DNA of 64,000 bases from Kitagawia praeruptora (GCA_037693485.1 CM075346.1:99120501-99184500), one strand, 5' to 3'. Counted from the stretch's first letter, positions 34,578-47,076 are shown. Made by a program: numbers and translations. Notes: a model not told the origin generated them from the sequence alone.

Positions 34578-36264
34578 TTCAGTACTTGTACTCTATGGGA
34601 TTTGTTTACTTTTACTCTATGGGATTTAAACTTTTACTCTATGAAAGTACTGATGTAAGTTTAAACAAACCTAGTGATAACCTTGATGAACATAGGGTTG
34701 TCGAATCATCTACAATCAAACATGGTGAATTTATTGATCCTTCTTAATTGACATGAGACAATTAACTGCTTTGTAATATATATCATGTGTTGTTACGGTA
34801 AAATAACCTGCTACATTCATACATTTAGTCATGTAGACACCCCCTGTATATTGTTCAGTCATCTTTGCAGAAATGCAAAAATCAGTCATCAGCATATTGC
34901 AATATTAGTCACAGAATCAACCATATATATTTGGAAAATTATCTGTTGTACATGCGGCGACACTAGGATGTTATCAATAAACAACTTACTGATGTATTCA
35001 CAGCCATGTCTCGAAACGGCTGTTTATCATCCATCTCAAAACACTATTCTGTTACGAGTAGCATTCTGCATGCCATGGCAGAGGCATGGGAGTGTTACAA
35101 TCCTACTTTTAATCCAGTTTGGCCTGGACTTTTGTTTCTGTATCAACTCTCTGTCGTAACACTAGTAGAAGTTCTTTTGTGTTAATCTCAAGGTGTTCCC
35201 AGTGTTAACAAAACCTTCCTGGTAGTAAGCTCTAGATGCCAGCCATCAATCCTAATTCCTAGGAAGCAGCATGTGTTTTTTATGAGAAAGTATTGCCGAT
35301 GAGTCCCTATTCCACTGTTATCAATGGTGTCTGAAATGTTGTTAATATTACAGTTGCAGTGTTTTCTATGCTTGTTGGCAATGTTGTTGAACCCAAAATC
35401 AGTAAAGCAGGATTCTTGAAAGTTAAATAGCGGGTTGATTACGAGTGGGGCACTGGATTCAACCATGTACTAGGATTGTGTGGCGGTCTGAGACTACAGG
35501 AAGGTGTTGACAAATGCCTCGGAGAACACAGCCTTCTACACTATGAGGTGTTAGTGGTTATTATAAAGTTCTTTCTTCCGAGTTTTGCTTTCCCTAACTC
35601 ATCTTCGAAACCAAATTCTTAATATTCCATCACTGTTTTTTTTCTGGTCCCTCATCTCTATCACACACGTAATACATATGGAAGTTGATTGCCATTTTTC
35701 TTCTTCTGTGTATACATGTAGAGTTGATTACTGTTGCAAGTGAAAATACCATTGATTTAATCCTCCATTCAGATAGCTGAGTTAACATTATTATAAGGCA
35801 TGGCAAGTTATTTATAATTACAATGGAACTTGAATGGTTTTTGACGACCTGCCAGAGTGATTTAATTGCTCTAACAGTAATCTTTCTTTTAGGGATCACT
35901 GTTTGAGTTGAATGTGTACTCTCTTCTGTTTTAATCTCGTAAGTTATGAGCTTTTGAATCAAGTTTTCGGCTGGGCCATCTCTTATATAGCCAAAGTTAA
36001 GTTCTCTCGGCTGATGAAAAGGTTTTATTAAGCCTTTGCAGCTGGTTCTTCAACACGGAGATTGACTGTCTATATTGGTTATGCTTAAGATAAAATGCCA
36101 ATTGCATGATGGATTATCATTATCGTAAAGTATTGGCGATGATTATCAGTGGTTTTGCCATAAATCAGTCCGAAGCTGACTAGCCACATATCTTAATGTT
36201 CTGCTTAGCCTTATCCCAACAGATAATCCGATGCTGTCAGTTCTACGTATCGACATAACATGTA
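34578..36264. other. Downstream DNA of the kelch-like gene, no gene recognised
   Basis: The direct repeat TTTACTCTATGGGATTT at about 34588-34630 is probably in the 3' UTR. Beyond that, base composition is less AT-rich than in the flanks, but every open frame is short and shows no motif or plausible splice structure. It could include an untranslated or non-coding transcript. Confidence 0.35.
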
Positions 36265-37312
36265 CTAGCTTAAAACTCGTGCAACGCAGAGTCGCAGACT
36301 CCTTTTTTTAATATCTATGATTATATTAATTTTTTTAATTTAATATGTTATTAATTCACATATCAAATTGTTGATAAAAATTGATATATATCAGATTTTA
36401 CACATTTGATTTAATATTTGTATTATATATTGAAATCTTAAAATTTGATTTGGACTATTACGGTCCATGTGGAATTAACAAAATAATCTTTAATTTAGTG
36501 ATGGTTTAATAATTTTTTTTTTCTAATTAAATCTACTTTGATTTATTAATTATACTTATAATTCGTTTTGATTATCAAAATACTCTTATAATTATTTGAA
36601 GATAGACTAACAACCAAATACAATTTTAGTAATAAGTGTAAGAGGGATTTTGTTCAAAACTTTGATAATCGATAGTCTGGTCCTCTATACGACAAAGATC
36701 TTAAAATAAATAGATGAAAAACAGTTGGATCTAACATTTAAAAATATTTTATATTTTAATATGTTACAAACTAAAAATTGTATTTATATTGAAATACGGA
36801 AATGGCTATGTTAATGATTTAAATCATATGTAGTTAGGCTTTTTATATTGAATAATATTATCAATGTACGACTTCTACATTGAATAAGATTAATTAAAGT
36901 TAATTTTATGATGTTCTCGTGAATTGTAAAATCATCCAAATCTGGTTTTTAGATCTCAAGATAAAGTCCAAATTTTAAATACGATTTTCTATTAATACTA
37001 ATAAAAAATTAAATAAAATTCAATTCTAATATAATCTTTTTTAATTATTTCCTTTTCAGATTATAATTTTCTTTTTAAAATTCAATTATAATATAACCTT
37101 TTTTAATTACATCCCTTTTAGATTATGATTTTCTTTTTAAAATTCACTTTTAATACAACCTTTTCTAAATATATCCTTTTTAGATTATAATTTATTTTTA
37201 ATGTGATCTAATCTTGATCGTCTATTTTCAATCTAACGGATCATATGATTTTGGTAGTACAGTGACAAGACCAAAAATTTGGATAAGATCCCTCTTATGC
37301 TTATTATATATA
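36265..37312 (-). mobile_element. Non-autonomous Helitron on the minus strand
   Basis: Reading the minus strand, the left end is GCGTTGCACGAGTTTTAAGC then CTAG and T (36268-36264), with a decayed hairpin. The right limit is taken as the start of a second, similar end at 37313; the 5' TC terminus is not fixed. The interior is AT-rich, with a tandem unit near 37020-37200 (TTTTCTTTTTAAAATTCA). No ORF. Confidence 0.5.
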
Positions 37313-37445
37313 CTAGCTTATAACCCATGCAACGCACGACTCTTTTTTCTAATATTTATTATATATTTCTTTTATTATTTATTTGTTATTAGTTTACATA
37401 TCAAATTGTTGTTATGAAATTGATATATATATATATATATATATA
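37313..37445 (-). mobile_element. Second Helitron 3' end, truncated
   Basis: The minus strand reads CGTGCGTTGCATGGGTTATA then AGCTAG and T (37312). The next 100 bp match the first 130 bp of the previous element (TACATATCAAATTGTTG versus CACATATCAAATTGTTG). It is lost at a (TA)n run near 37422-37444. Confidence 0.5.
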
Positions 37446-37559
37446 CCCGGCAAGTATAATGTCTACTTTACTTTACTTCGTAAAAGTTAGTTGTCGTTTG
37501 TAGAAATTTGAATTATTGTTGGTGTGCTGTGTGCTAAGGCCTGAATGTGCAGTGCCTTT

Positions 37560-37580
37560 AAAGCTCTATATAAAGAGATA
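37560..37580 (+). promoter_or_regulatory. TATA box of the endogenous pararetrovirus
   Basis: CTCTATATAAAGAG lies upstream of the first viral reading frame, in the arrangement of a caulimovirid promoter and leader. Activity is not shown. Confidence 0.5.
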
Positions 37581-37729
37581 TTTGTACCAGTTGAAAGTGT
37601 GCTTGAATTTGTGAAATAATATAAGTTTCTTCTTTTCTCTCTAGCTCATGTGCTGAGCACCTTTCTTACTTTAAATCGTTAACTTACTGTTTTTCCTGCT
37701 TCCGCATAGATTTTCCCAGAAACCTGGTC

Positions 37730-38523
37730 TCTTCCTCAAGAATTAGAGCCAGAGCCTCCGGTCAATAAATTATAAATTGATCAGATTATTCAGACAACTG
37801 AAGGGGATGTAGAAATTAGATTTACTCCTCAAAGATCTATTAGATTACCAAGGACCATGTCTGCTAGGTATTCTACTGCTAGTGATTATATTACAGCCCC
37901 TAGTGTTTTAGATCCATCTAGAGCATCTACTTCTCAATTAAGAGAAGAAATAGAATCTGTAAACACAATAAGAATTAGTAAGAATCAAATTCCAGAAGGA
38001 ATTTATGAAAAGAGTAGAGAATCCCCTACTCCATCAGACATGAGCTTTCATTTAAATGATTGATTTATCTCCAGGAAGTAAGATGAGAGAAATCCTTAAT
38101 AATGAATTTCACCAAGAGAAACATGACCAATTTAGGTTATGGTATTTTAAGAAGTATTCTTCAGAAGATCTAAAAAGATTTAAAAATAATATTATAATTA
38201 TATATCTGAAACAGAAGATTATACACCTTTTGTGAATTGGTTTATAAAAACCTATCTTAATAACACTAATAAAGAGATTTTAGTATTACAAAGGTCTTGG
38301 AAAACTCCAAAGGGAGAAACTATTAGTTTTCCATTTCCTCTAGAGCAAACAATTTGCTTAAATAATACCATCGAAGCTACAGCCTGTACGAGTATTCAAA
38401 AGCTTGAAAGTACTTAAGCTACAGTAAAGGATCTTAATGCGATAATTAAGTCGCAAAATTATACTAACACCTTTCTTGCTTGTTTAGGTGATCAATGTAT
38501 AACCTTAGAAAAGGAGATAAAAT
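37730..38523 (+). pseudogene. Endogenous pararetrovirus, first coding region (broken)
   Basis: Several open pieces in different frames (for example 37857-38063 and 38232-38417) continue each other across stops and shifts, and carry a motif such as FVNWFIKTYLN. By position at the 5' end of the viral genome this would be the movement-protein or N-terminal structural region of a caulimovirid, but I see no decisive motif. The end is a charged, helix-prone segment, cut at 38523 by a composite retroelement. The viral reading frame resumes at 41645. Stops near 37771, 38061 and 38416 show it is dead. Confidence 0.55.
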
Positions 38524-41500
38524 TGATAGAGTATATTTTTATATATATTCTAGATGATTTTATTCTCATATTTATTGTGTTTTGCATTGATTTGGATTTT
38601 TATTTAATAGATTTTATTGTTTTATTGTAGGAAATAAAGAATTCATGACTTGGAAGGATTTGGAGCAAAAAGAGCTATTTTGGAGATAAAATAGGAGAAA
38701 ATTCGTATTATTGGGCTACACGGGCTGTCTAACACTGTTTGGGCCATATCAAGTTTTTGGCGCCGCTGCCGGGGACCAAACCCGGGTCACCCGCGTGACA
38801 GGCGGGAATACTCACCACTTCAAATTATACCTAACCGCAAGCGCACGGTGTCTATTGCTAGTACAGATGGCAAGCGGGTCGAATCCACAAGGAGACAGGT
38901 TCTACTAATTCCTTTTCAGTTATCGCTAATTGTTTCAGGGACAAACGAATATGTGAAATTATTAATTAACTAATTAAACTAAATTAACACTAATTAAACA
39001 GATGATAAACAAATTATTTAAAACCTAGGGCAATCAGGTCCACCATGCTTACACAATTGGCTCTTAAGCTAAAGCAATCAATGTGATCCTATAACTAGAG
39101 TATGTTAATCTCTTTCAAGCATTAACACTCTCGAAACATTCAACACAATTAACCACTTTTAGTAATTCAATCAATCAGGTAATTAGAGTCAAGTTAATCT
39201 CTTCCAAGAATTAACGCTCTCAAAAATCCAATAATGCTTCCGCACTCAAATTCAATTCTGTTAATCGTATGTGTGCCTCTAGTAAGTAAATCTCTCGATC
39301 CATACCCCTATTTGCATATAATTAATCCATGATATTGGCCAATTACACAAATTAATGATTAAAACATATCAATCAGAATTAATCATAATCAATCAAACCA
39401 CTATGAAAATCATGCCAATATTAGTGCAAACATGGCTTCCCTTTAAGCCCTAGAAATAACTACTCGCTAATAATTAAACAAGTAAAACAACTAGTAAAAC
39501 AAGAAAACATAATTAAACTAATAAGAACAAAGAAAAGATTAAGAGAACAAAACCTTCAAACTTCAATGTTGTCACCCAAAAGAAGAGTCATGGTGTTTCT
39601 CTACATCTCCAACTAATAATAATACTAATCTACTCTAAACTATATTATCTGATCTAATATTACATCTCTAATAATTTACATGCTCAATAATTTGTCCCAA
39701 GATGTGTTTATATAGCCTCTTGATTTAGCCTCCAAGCAATTGCCTTCTTAGAGTTGGAATAGAAGATGGCAAGTTTCCCACTTCAAATTGAATTTCTGGA
39801 AGCTGCTGGATTTTCTTGTAAAATTCGTAACTTATTTTTCTCCTCTGTTTCTGGGCTCTTCCAACTGGATTTTGCTTACTGGACCACCTCTGAATTAAAG
39901 AAAATTCCACAAGCTTCGCGTGGACAGTAAGATCGTCAAATTCTGACTTCTGGAACTCAAGATATGGCCCAAACAGTGTTAGACAGCCCGTGTAGCCCAA
40001 TAATACGAATTTTCTCCTATTTTATCTCCAAAATAGCTCTTTTTGCTCCAAATCCTTCCAAGTCATGAATTCTTTATTTCCTACAATAAAACAATAAAAT
40101 CTATTAAATAAAAATCCAAATCAATGCAAAACACAATAAATATGAGAATAAAATCATCTAGAATATATATAAAAATATACTCTATCAAACATCCCCACAC
40201 TAAGCATTTGCACGTCCTCGGGCAAATAAGTGAAATAAAAACTAAGTCCTAACAAACATCACTTTCGTAGATGACACGATTGCATTGAGCATATGCAACA
40301 AGCCGTTAAACCCCTAGGCAGCCCTAGTAGGACGAGTGTTGTCTCGTGAGGGTTTATAGTGAATATACCCACAAAATTCATCTAACCATGCAAAAGATCA
40401 ATGACAACACAACACCACACACACAAGTCCTCTCATGCCACATCAACTTAAGAATCAAAGCAAACATACGATGTCTTGGTGTCGAAAGTGCAAGTATTCA
40501 CGTAGTCTACTCAACCAACATGCAGAAGGTCATAAAAATTCATGTCAAGTGTAAAAATCGTTGGTAATCATGCTAAACCCACAAGAAACACATCTTTAAG
40601 TCTAAACCTGGGATCTCCTATGCCAAAACAAGTAATAACTCACCTTTCACTCAAAAACGAATATTCACTCAAGAACAAGGTTAAGTGTATCACTCAATTC
40701 CAACAAAATCATAAACACAACTTGACACTCGCAATCAATCTCACTCTCAACACAACATACATCACTGATGACAATCAAAAGGTCTTTATGCTGGTTGTAG
40801 TGTGGGCTAGGGACCAGGTATGTCAAGTAAAGCTAAAACAGGTTAAATGTCAAAAGCTAGTACCCAACAATAATCATTATTCAATTCCCTTTCTATTAAA
40901 ACAAATACTTCCCCACACTTGGATTTTTCAATAACCCTTACATAATAACTTGACTAGTCGAATGAAGAAGGATCATACAAACATAAGAATGCTCTCGAAT
41001 TTATTCATTTTTTTTTTCTTTCTATTTTTTCTCTGAGAGCTAAGGAATAAGCACAATGATCCATAGATATTATTATGAATTTCGACTAGCAAGTATCAAC
41101 CCAAAATCAATACTCCCCAATAGTATGATCATCAATAAACCCCCCCCCCTTTTATGAACACCTTATTACTCCCTTAAGCACGATACTAGCCTTTGACAAT
41201 TTAGGTTCAAATTTAATGTAAGGCCAATAGAATAAAAAGGATAATGGCAAGTAATGTGGTGTGTCACCGAAAGAATAGGATTAAGCTCAAAGGGTTAACT
41301 AATTGATCATGTATAAAAGGTGTGGAAATATGGGAAATACGAGGTTATACCTAATTGCCTTTATCATCTTATCATCAATTAATGTCATGCATTTCAAGAA
41401 AGATCTCAAGTAAGTGCTAGCAATGTAAACAATCCGTGGACACTCAAGCAAACGAAAAATCATGCAAAAGATATGCATATAGGCTCAAAACTCACTTGGT

Positions 41501-41639
41501 GTGACAAAACATAATCAATCCCAGGTAACAAGACTCTCTAACGCACCTACTTGTACTCAAAGCATGAAAACCAAGTCATCTAGCACATATTCATGTCATT
41601 CTAATCACTTACAACATCCAATTAAGTCTATCAGCTTCA
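38524..41639 (-). mobile_element. Composite Athila-type insertion with 5-bp target duplication
   Basis: The unit starts TG and ends CA and is flanked on both sides by AAAAT (38519-38523 and 41640-41644). In order: 227 bp equal to the start of an LTR (38524-38750), a PBS-like GGCGCCGCTGCCGGGGACC (38759-38777), an LTR in the opposite orientation (about 38815-40187), then polypurine tract and 3' internal sequence (40188-41639). The first 227 bp and 39961-40187 are an inverted repeat with no difference that I can see. There is no gag or pol. It is inserted in the pararetrovirus, whose frame is continuous across the empty site. Confidence 0.75.
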
Positions 41640-41644
41640 AAAAT

Positions 41645-42960
41645 CTCTCAAACAATTTATAGAAACCGAATTAAGTTCTCTTAAAAAATTAATAGAAAAC
41701 AAAATCCAGAATCATCGTCCAATAAAGACGATATTCCTATGATTAAACCTCCAATTCATATTAATGGATTTAAAATGGAAACTAGTGGTGAAGAGTTCCT
41801 ACAACTTCTTCAACAAAAGTTTAATAATTTGAACATAGCAATCTTGTCTAAAGACGATTCTTCTCAGCAGTCTGAAAACTCAGAACCTGTTGAAGAAATA
41901 GAAGAGATTAACGAATTAGCAACTATGTTCGCTAAACAAAAAATTAATAATGCAGAGATAAATCCTATTTATGCTCCAAACCTTTAGAAAAATTCTATTA
42001 TCAAAGACCTTCTCATCAGGATCTTCTATTTGAAGAACCATAATATATTCAAACATCGTATTCAGGAAAAGCCATTTATGAATGGAATATAGATGGTTTA
42101 AATGAAAAACAAATTTTCGAAGTTATACATAGAATAATGATGTACTCCACTGTTTGTAAATAGAATGGAAGTACTTATAGTGCAATTGCATCATTTATAT
42201 CCACTGGATTTGTAGGACAAATCAGAGGATGGTGGGAGCATTATCTTACCTTAGAACAAAGATTAGAAGTTCTTAATCATAAGAAGATAATTAAGATAGA
42301 AAATGGTGTTATCACCACAGGAGAAGAAGATGCAGTTTATACCCTATGTATTGCAATTCTACAACATTTTGTAGGAGCCAATACCCCTGTGGCAGAGAAG
42401 TTATGTACACTTCTCCAAAATCTTAGATGTCCATCTTTGACTCATTTTAGATGGTATAAAGATACCTTTTTATTTAGGGTTTATCAATTAGGTGACCCCA
42501 ATTCCATACATTGGAAGTCTAAATTTGTAGACGGATTACCCCATCTTTTTGCTGAAAGAGTTAGGCAATCCTTAAGAAATAAGAATGATTGAGTAAATAT
42601 TAACTATAATTCTCTAACATATGGAGAAATTGTTAGTCATTGTATTAATGAAGGATTAGCTTTATGTAATGACATAAAGCTAAGAAATCAGTTAAAAAAG
42701 CAAAAGCTTTCGGAGAAGCACCAATTAGGTGAATTTTGTGATCAATTCGCCTTTGATATAGGGAAAATTCCTAGATATCCAGAAAAGAAAAAGCAAAAGA
42801 TTGCTTATAAAAAGAATAAAACTTATAAGAATAATTCTTATAAACCAAAATATCATTTTAATAAAAATTCTTATAAAAAGAATCATACAAGAAGATCTAA
42901 TAATAAATTAAAAGAAAATCCTTTGTTCCTAATAAAGGAAAAAGAAAATCCAAAAGGATT
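41645..42960 (+). pseudogene. Endogenous pararetrovirus coat-protein region (broken)
   Basis: Open pieces at 41739-41987, about 42060-42160, 42160-42590 and 42600-42960 in shifting frames carry an acidic N-terminus (EPVEEIEEINEL) and a conserved-looking core. The core includes GQIRGWWEHYLT and FRWYKDTFLFRVYQLGD, followed by a Lys/Asn/Tyr-rich basic stretch. This order (acidic part, core, basic tail, zinc knuckle) is that of caulimovirid coat proteins. Stops near 41985, 42161 and 42590 break it. Confidence 0.7.
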
Positions 42961-43317
42961 GATATAACTTGCCATAAGTGTGGTAAGGTTGGTCATTATG
43001 CTAATCAATGTTGGACTAAAAAAGCTCTTAATGAAATAGAAGATGAGCAATTACGCTCACAATTAGAAAAAGTTTTGCTTCATAGTTCTGAAGAAAAAAG
43101 AGAATCTTCTAATGATGAAGATTTAGCCTTAATTTATGAGAGCTCAAGTGATTCTGACTCACAGAATTCTGATAACAATGATTGTCAGTGTAATGAGTTA
43201 AATTATTATAAATCCATAGTAGAGATGAATGGATTAAATGTTCTAACGGCTGATCAAGATCGAGCCTTAAAAATTATAGATTCAATTACGGATTTTAATC
43301 TTAAAAAATAAATTTTA
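42961..43317 (+). pseudogene. Endogenous pararetrovirus zinc knuckle and linker
   Basis: The frame opens with a CCHC knuckle, CHKCGKVGHYANQC (about 42970-43011), the RNA-binding motif at the end of caulimovirid coat proteins. A Ser/Asp/Glu-rich stretch follows. It ends in an in-frame TAA near 43309; the next part of the polyprotein continues in the same frame. Confidence 0.75.
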
Positions 43318-45559
43318 GAAACCCTTATTAAAGATAATAAGGAAAAAGAAGCCCCTGTAATAATAGAAGCGCCTTATCAATTAAGTGAGGTTATAGAAAG
43401 ATTTCAAAATTCTACTATTAAGGAAACCCCAGTTTCTCTTAATGACTTGAAGAAAGAAGTTAATTTATTAAAATCTGAAATTAGTCAGATTAAGAGTAAT
43501 AATAATCTTTTAGCCCAAAGAATTACTTCCTTAGAAAATAAATCCTCTAAAGGAAAAGAATTAGAAGATGTTTCTAATAACAAGAAAGAAGAAACGGAAT
43601 ACTTGAATCTTTTAGAGCAAATAACATCCCAAAAATGGTATGTTAAAATTACCTTAGTGGTAGGTAGAGAGTTTATTCTCAAAGATGAAATTGCCCTAAT
43701 TGATAGTGGAGCTAACTTGAATTGTATTCAAGAAGGATTAATTCCTACAAAATATTTTGAGAAAACTTCTCAATCTTTTTCTCATGCGGCGGGAGATAAG
43801 CTTCAAGTTAGTTACAAATTGTCTAACGCTTATATATGTAACAAAGATATTTGTATTCCTACATCTTTTATTCTAATAAAGAATATGAACCATAGAATAA
43901 TATTAGGAACCCCGTTCCTTCACAATATTATGCCCCTTAATAAGGTTGATCAAAGTGGAATTTCTACTAGAATAGAAGGAAAGGATATAAAATTCGAATT
44001 TGTTACAGATCCTCAAACTCGTATGCTTAATGAAGTTCGAGATCGCCTTCTTAGTAAAGAAAATCAATTATGTTTTCTTAAAGAAGAAATACAAGTTTTG
44101 AGCATTAATGAGCAGCTCAAAAAACCCGACATTAAAAATCAGATAAAAACCTTTGAAAAACAATTCAAAGAAGAGGTTTGTAATGACCTGCCTAATATTT
44201 TTTGGAATAGAAAGAAACATGTTATTTCTCTTCCTTATATAGATGGTTTTAATGAAAACCAAATTCCTACTAAGGCTAGACCAGCCCAAATGAATAAAGA
44301 ATATTTAGAATTATGTAAGAAAGAGATTAATTCTCTCCTAGAAAAAGGTTTAATCAGAAAGTCTAAATCTCCTTGGAGTTGTACAACATTTTATGTTAAT
44401 AATGTTGCTGAGAAGGAAAGAGGTGTCCCTAGATTAGTAATTAACTATAAACCTCTTAATAAAGTTTTAAAATGGATTAGATATCCGATCCCTAACAAAA
44501 AAGATTTGTTAGATAGATTAAGCGATGCTTTAATCTTTCCTAAATTCGATATGAAGTCAGGATATTGTCAAATTCAGATTAAAGAAGTTGATAGATATAA
44601 GACTGCATTTACAGTTCCCTTTGGACATTATGAATGGAATGTTCTACCATTTGGTCAGAAGAATGCCCCTTCTGAGTTTCAGAATATTATGAATGATATA
44701 TTTAATCCCTATTCTGAATTTATAATAGTTTATATTGATGATGTTTTAGTATTTTCTAGAACAATAGATCAGCATGTTAAGCACTTAAAAATATTTAAAA
44801 CTTTAATAAAAAACAATGGTTTAGTAATATCTGCCCCAAAAATGAAATTATTTTAGACTCAAGTCAGGTTTTTGGGTTATATGATAAATCAAGGAAAAAT
44901 TATTCCTATAGATAGAAGTATTGAATTTGCTTCTAAATTTCCCAATGAAATTAATGATAAAAAACAATTGCAAAGATTTTTAGGAAGTCTGAATTATATT
45001 TCAGATTATTATAAAGATTTAGCCAATGATACAGCAATATTGTATTCTAGACTTAAAAAGAAACCTGAACCCTGGACTGAGAAACATTCTCGGGCTGTTC
45101 AAAAGATCAAATCTAAGGTAAAGTGTTTACCTTGCTTATCTTTAGCAAATCCTAGGTATTTCAAAATTGTTGAAACAAATGCCTCGGATATAGGGTATGG
45201 TGGTATTCTCAAACAGGTTATTCCTGAAACTTCTAAAGAAGTTCTAGTAAGATTTACCTCAGGAAAATGAAATCCTACTCAGTCAAAATATTCGACTGTT
45301 AAGAAAGAAATGCTTTCTATAATCAAATGCATTTCAAAATTTCAAGGTGATTTATTAAATCAATTTTTTTATTAAGAATTGATTGTAGTTCAGCAAAATC
45401 AATTATTGAAAAAGATGTTAAAAATCTTGTAGCAAAACAAATTTTTGCAGGATGGCAAGCCCAGCTTTCAGCCTTTGAATTCGATATCCAATATATAAAA
45501 GGAGAAAATAATTCTCTTGCTGATTATTTAACCCGTGAATTTTTACAGGGTGACTAATG
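43318..45559 (+). pseudogene. Endogenous pararetrovirus protease, reverse transcriptase and RNase H (broken)
   Basis: The longest piece (43447-44856) has a coiled-coil lead-in, an aspartic protease site LIDSGANLNCIQ and an RT with YPIPNKKDLLDRL, KFDMKSGYCQIQI and the catalytic YIDDVLVF. A stop at 44854-44856 separates it from 44872-45270 (thumb and RNase H start, RFLGSLNYI). Another stop at 45268-45270 and a frameshift near 45355 lie in RNase H, whose end reads DYLTREFLQ near 45540. There is no integrase, as expected for Caulimoviridae. It is a dead copy integrated in plant DNA. Genus is uncertain; cavemovirus- or solendovirus-like is possible. Confidence 0.85.
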
Positions 45560-46667
45560 GCAACCCCTTCAAGGGGAAGAGGTCGCGGCGGATATGGCCG
45601 TGGTTGAGGTTATGGGAGTAAGAATATGTTGCCCCGTGCAGAATCAACTGTTCCCCTAATAGGAGATTGGACAGTTTATCATAATCGGGCTAGAAATTTG
45701 CAGCAAGTACCTGCACCACCAAAAAAGGAAGATATACCTTCCTCCTCAAATAGTAAGTCAACAACTTACAAAGACATAACAGTCAATGAAAACTCACAGG
45801 AAAAAGAATATTTCGAAAATCCTATTACAGAAAAATATTCTGTTTCTTGAAGAAGAAGATGTTCAAATGAACCAAGATGGATGGTCATTAAGAACTAGGT
45901 ATCTTGAATCCAGAGGATACCCAGGGCTTCATAATCAAGCCAGACCAAATTTAGAAATTCTTCTAACAATTACCGAATCGGTAACTATTACTCATACTTT
46001 TCAAAATAATAATCCTGAAAGTTTCATGAACTTCAGTAAATGCCATATCAATAAGATATTGCTACCTAGAGAATGGGGATTAAGTCCCAATACTGATAAA
46101 GCTATCAGGATTTCTGGAGATAAATATATCTACTTTAATTACTGGGATTATATCCAAGCTTTCACTAAAGCTTTTTACTATCAAAACCCGAAGAACAAAC
46201 ATTCTTGGTTCTTTTCTATTAATCCTGAAGTGTTTAATAAACACATTCCAAATTGGTTCTATAAATGGTGGTCAAAATTTGGACCCTCTCTAGAAATTTT
46301 GCCGGGAGAGATTCATGACTTATATGCTCCATGGTGTGACAATAGTCCTGTGGTCTCAAAATTTACAAAATTAATTTACGAACAATGTCCTTTATTGTTC
46401 TTTACCAAATTTCAAATCCCTTGGATTTGGAGGTGGACAGTTTCGATCGCGGAGGATAAAAAATTAAAGATCCCAATTCTCCAAAGAAATTTCTTCTTCA
46501 AATGGTGGAACAAAATGTCCAAGGAAGATATTCAAATTATAGTTACCAATATGCAGGTTGACATTTCCTCAGAAAAGGGAAAAGCTTCCAAAGTCCCTAA
46601 TGTTCAACCCTCTTTGGCAAATATGAGGGATTATTTCCATCATAAATATCCCACAGAATCAGAATAG
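45557..46667 (+). pseudogene. Endogenous pararetrovirus ORF downstream of pol (transactivator-like, broken)
   Basis: The ATG at 45557 overlaps the end of the pol frame. A Gly/Arg-rich start is cut by a TGA near 45606. An open piece (45626-45850) then passes by a frameshift within 45786-45850 into 45786-46667. The long piece contains LRTRYLESRGYPGLHNQARP and many Trp/Phe residues (WFYKWWSKFG). The position after RNase H corresponds to the translational transactivator/inclusion-body gene of several caulimovirid genera. The functional label is by position and general look only. Confidence 0.6.
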
Positions 46668-46673
46668 CAAATA

Positions 46674-46970
46674 ATGGCTCGGGTTCTAGATTTTATGAAA
46701 GAACAGTTTTTCAATTCTTTTTCTTCTCAATCATCGAAAGGAGATGATCATTCAATGAAGACGTCTTCATCGCAAGGATCAATGGATTCTAATGCTTTTA
46801 ATTGTCTAGCAGGTGAATCTCAAGCTGAAGAATCTATTCAAGAAGATCCATCCCTAGAAGATTTCTGGGATGCCTTAGTTCAATTTGCAGTTCAACAGCA
46901 AAATAATTCTGGCAAAGGAAAAGGTCCAGCTATTACTAATCTGTCCATATTAATTAAATTTCTAAACTAA
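46674..46970 (+). CDS. Short terminal ORF of the endogenous pararetrovirus
   Basis: This 98-codon frame starts 7 bp after the preceding frame ends. It is Ser/Gln/Glu-rich, without motifs, and ends NLSILIKFLN. It could be a true small viral gene or a C-terminal part of the transactivator split off by mutation. After it come non-coding DNA and a (TA)n run at 47041-47074, where the viral similarity ends. Confidence 0.4.
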   Translation: MARVLDFMKEQFFNSFSSQSSKGDDHSMKTSSSQGSMDSNAFNCLAGESQAEESIQEDPSLEDFWDALVQFAVQQQNNSGKGKGPAITNLSILIKFLN

Positions 46971-47036
46971 TCACTTTTATCAAGATCAAGGGTGGAGATT
47001 GAGGTTCTCTAAGTTTTCTATTTTTCTCTAGATCAC

Positions 47037-47040
<4 letters not shown>

Positions 47041-47074
<34 letters not shown>
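47041..47074. repeat. (TA)n microsatellite
   Basis: 34 bp of alternating A and T at the end of the viral sequence. Confidence 0.9.

Positions 47075-47076
<2 letters not shown>

Noticed and set aside
34785..35159. 124-codon plus-strand ORF with several Cys
   Set aside because: No motif, no splice partner and no clear codon bias; it could be chance in a less AT-rich spacer.
40346..40934. ORFs in the right part of the composite insertion
   Set aside because: They lie in the 3' UTR of an Athila-type element on the opposite strand; the equivalent region at 10.9 kb is not open.
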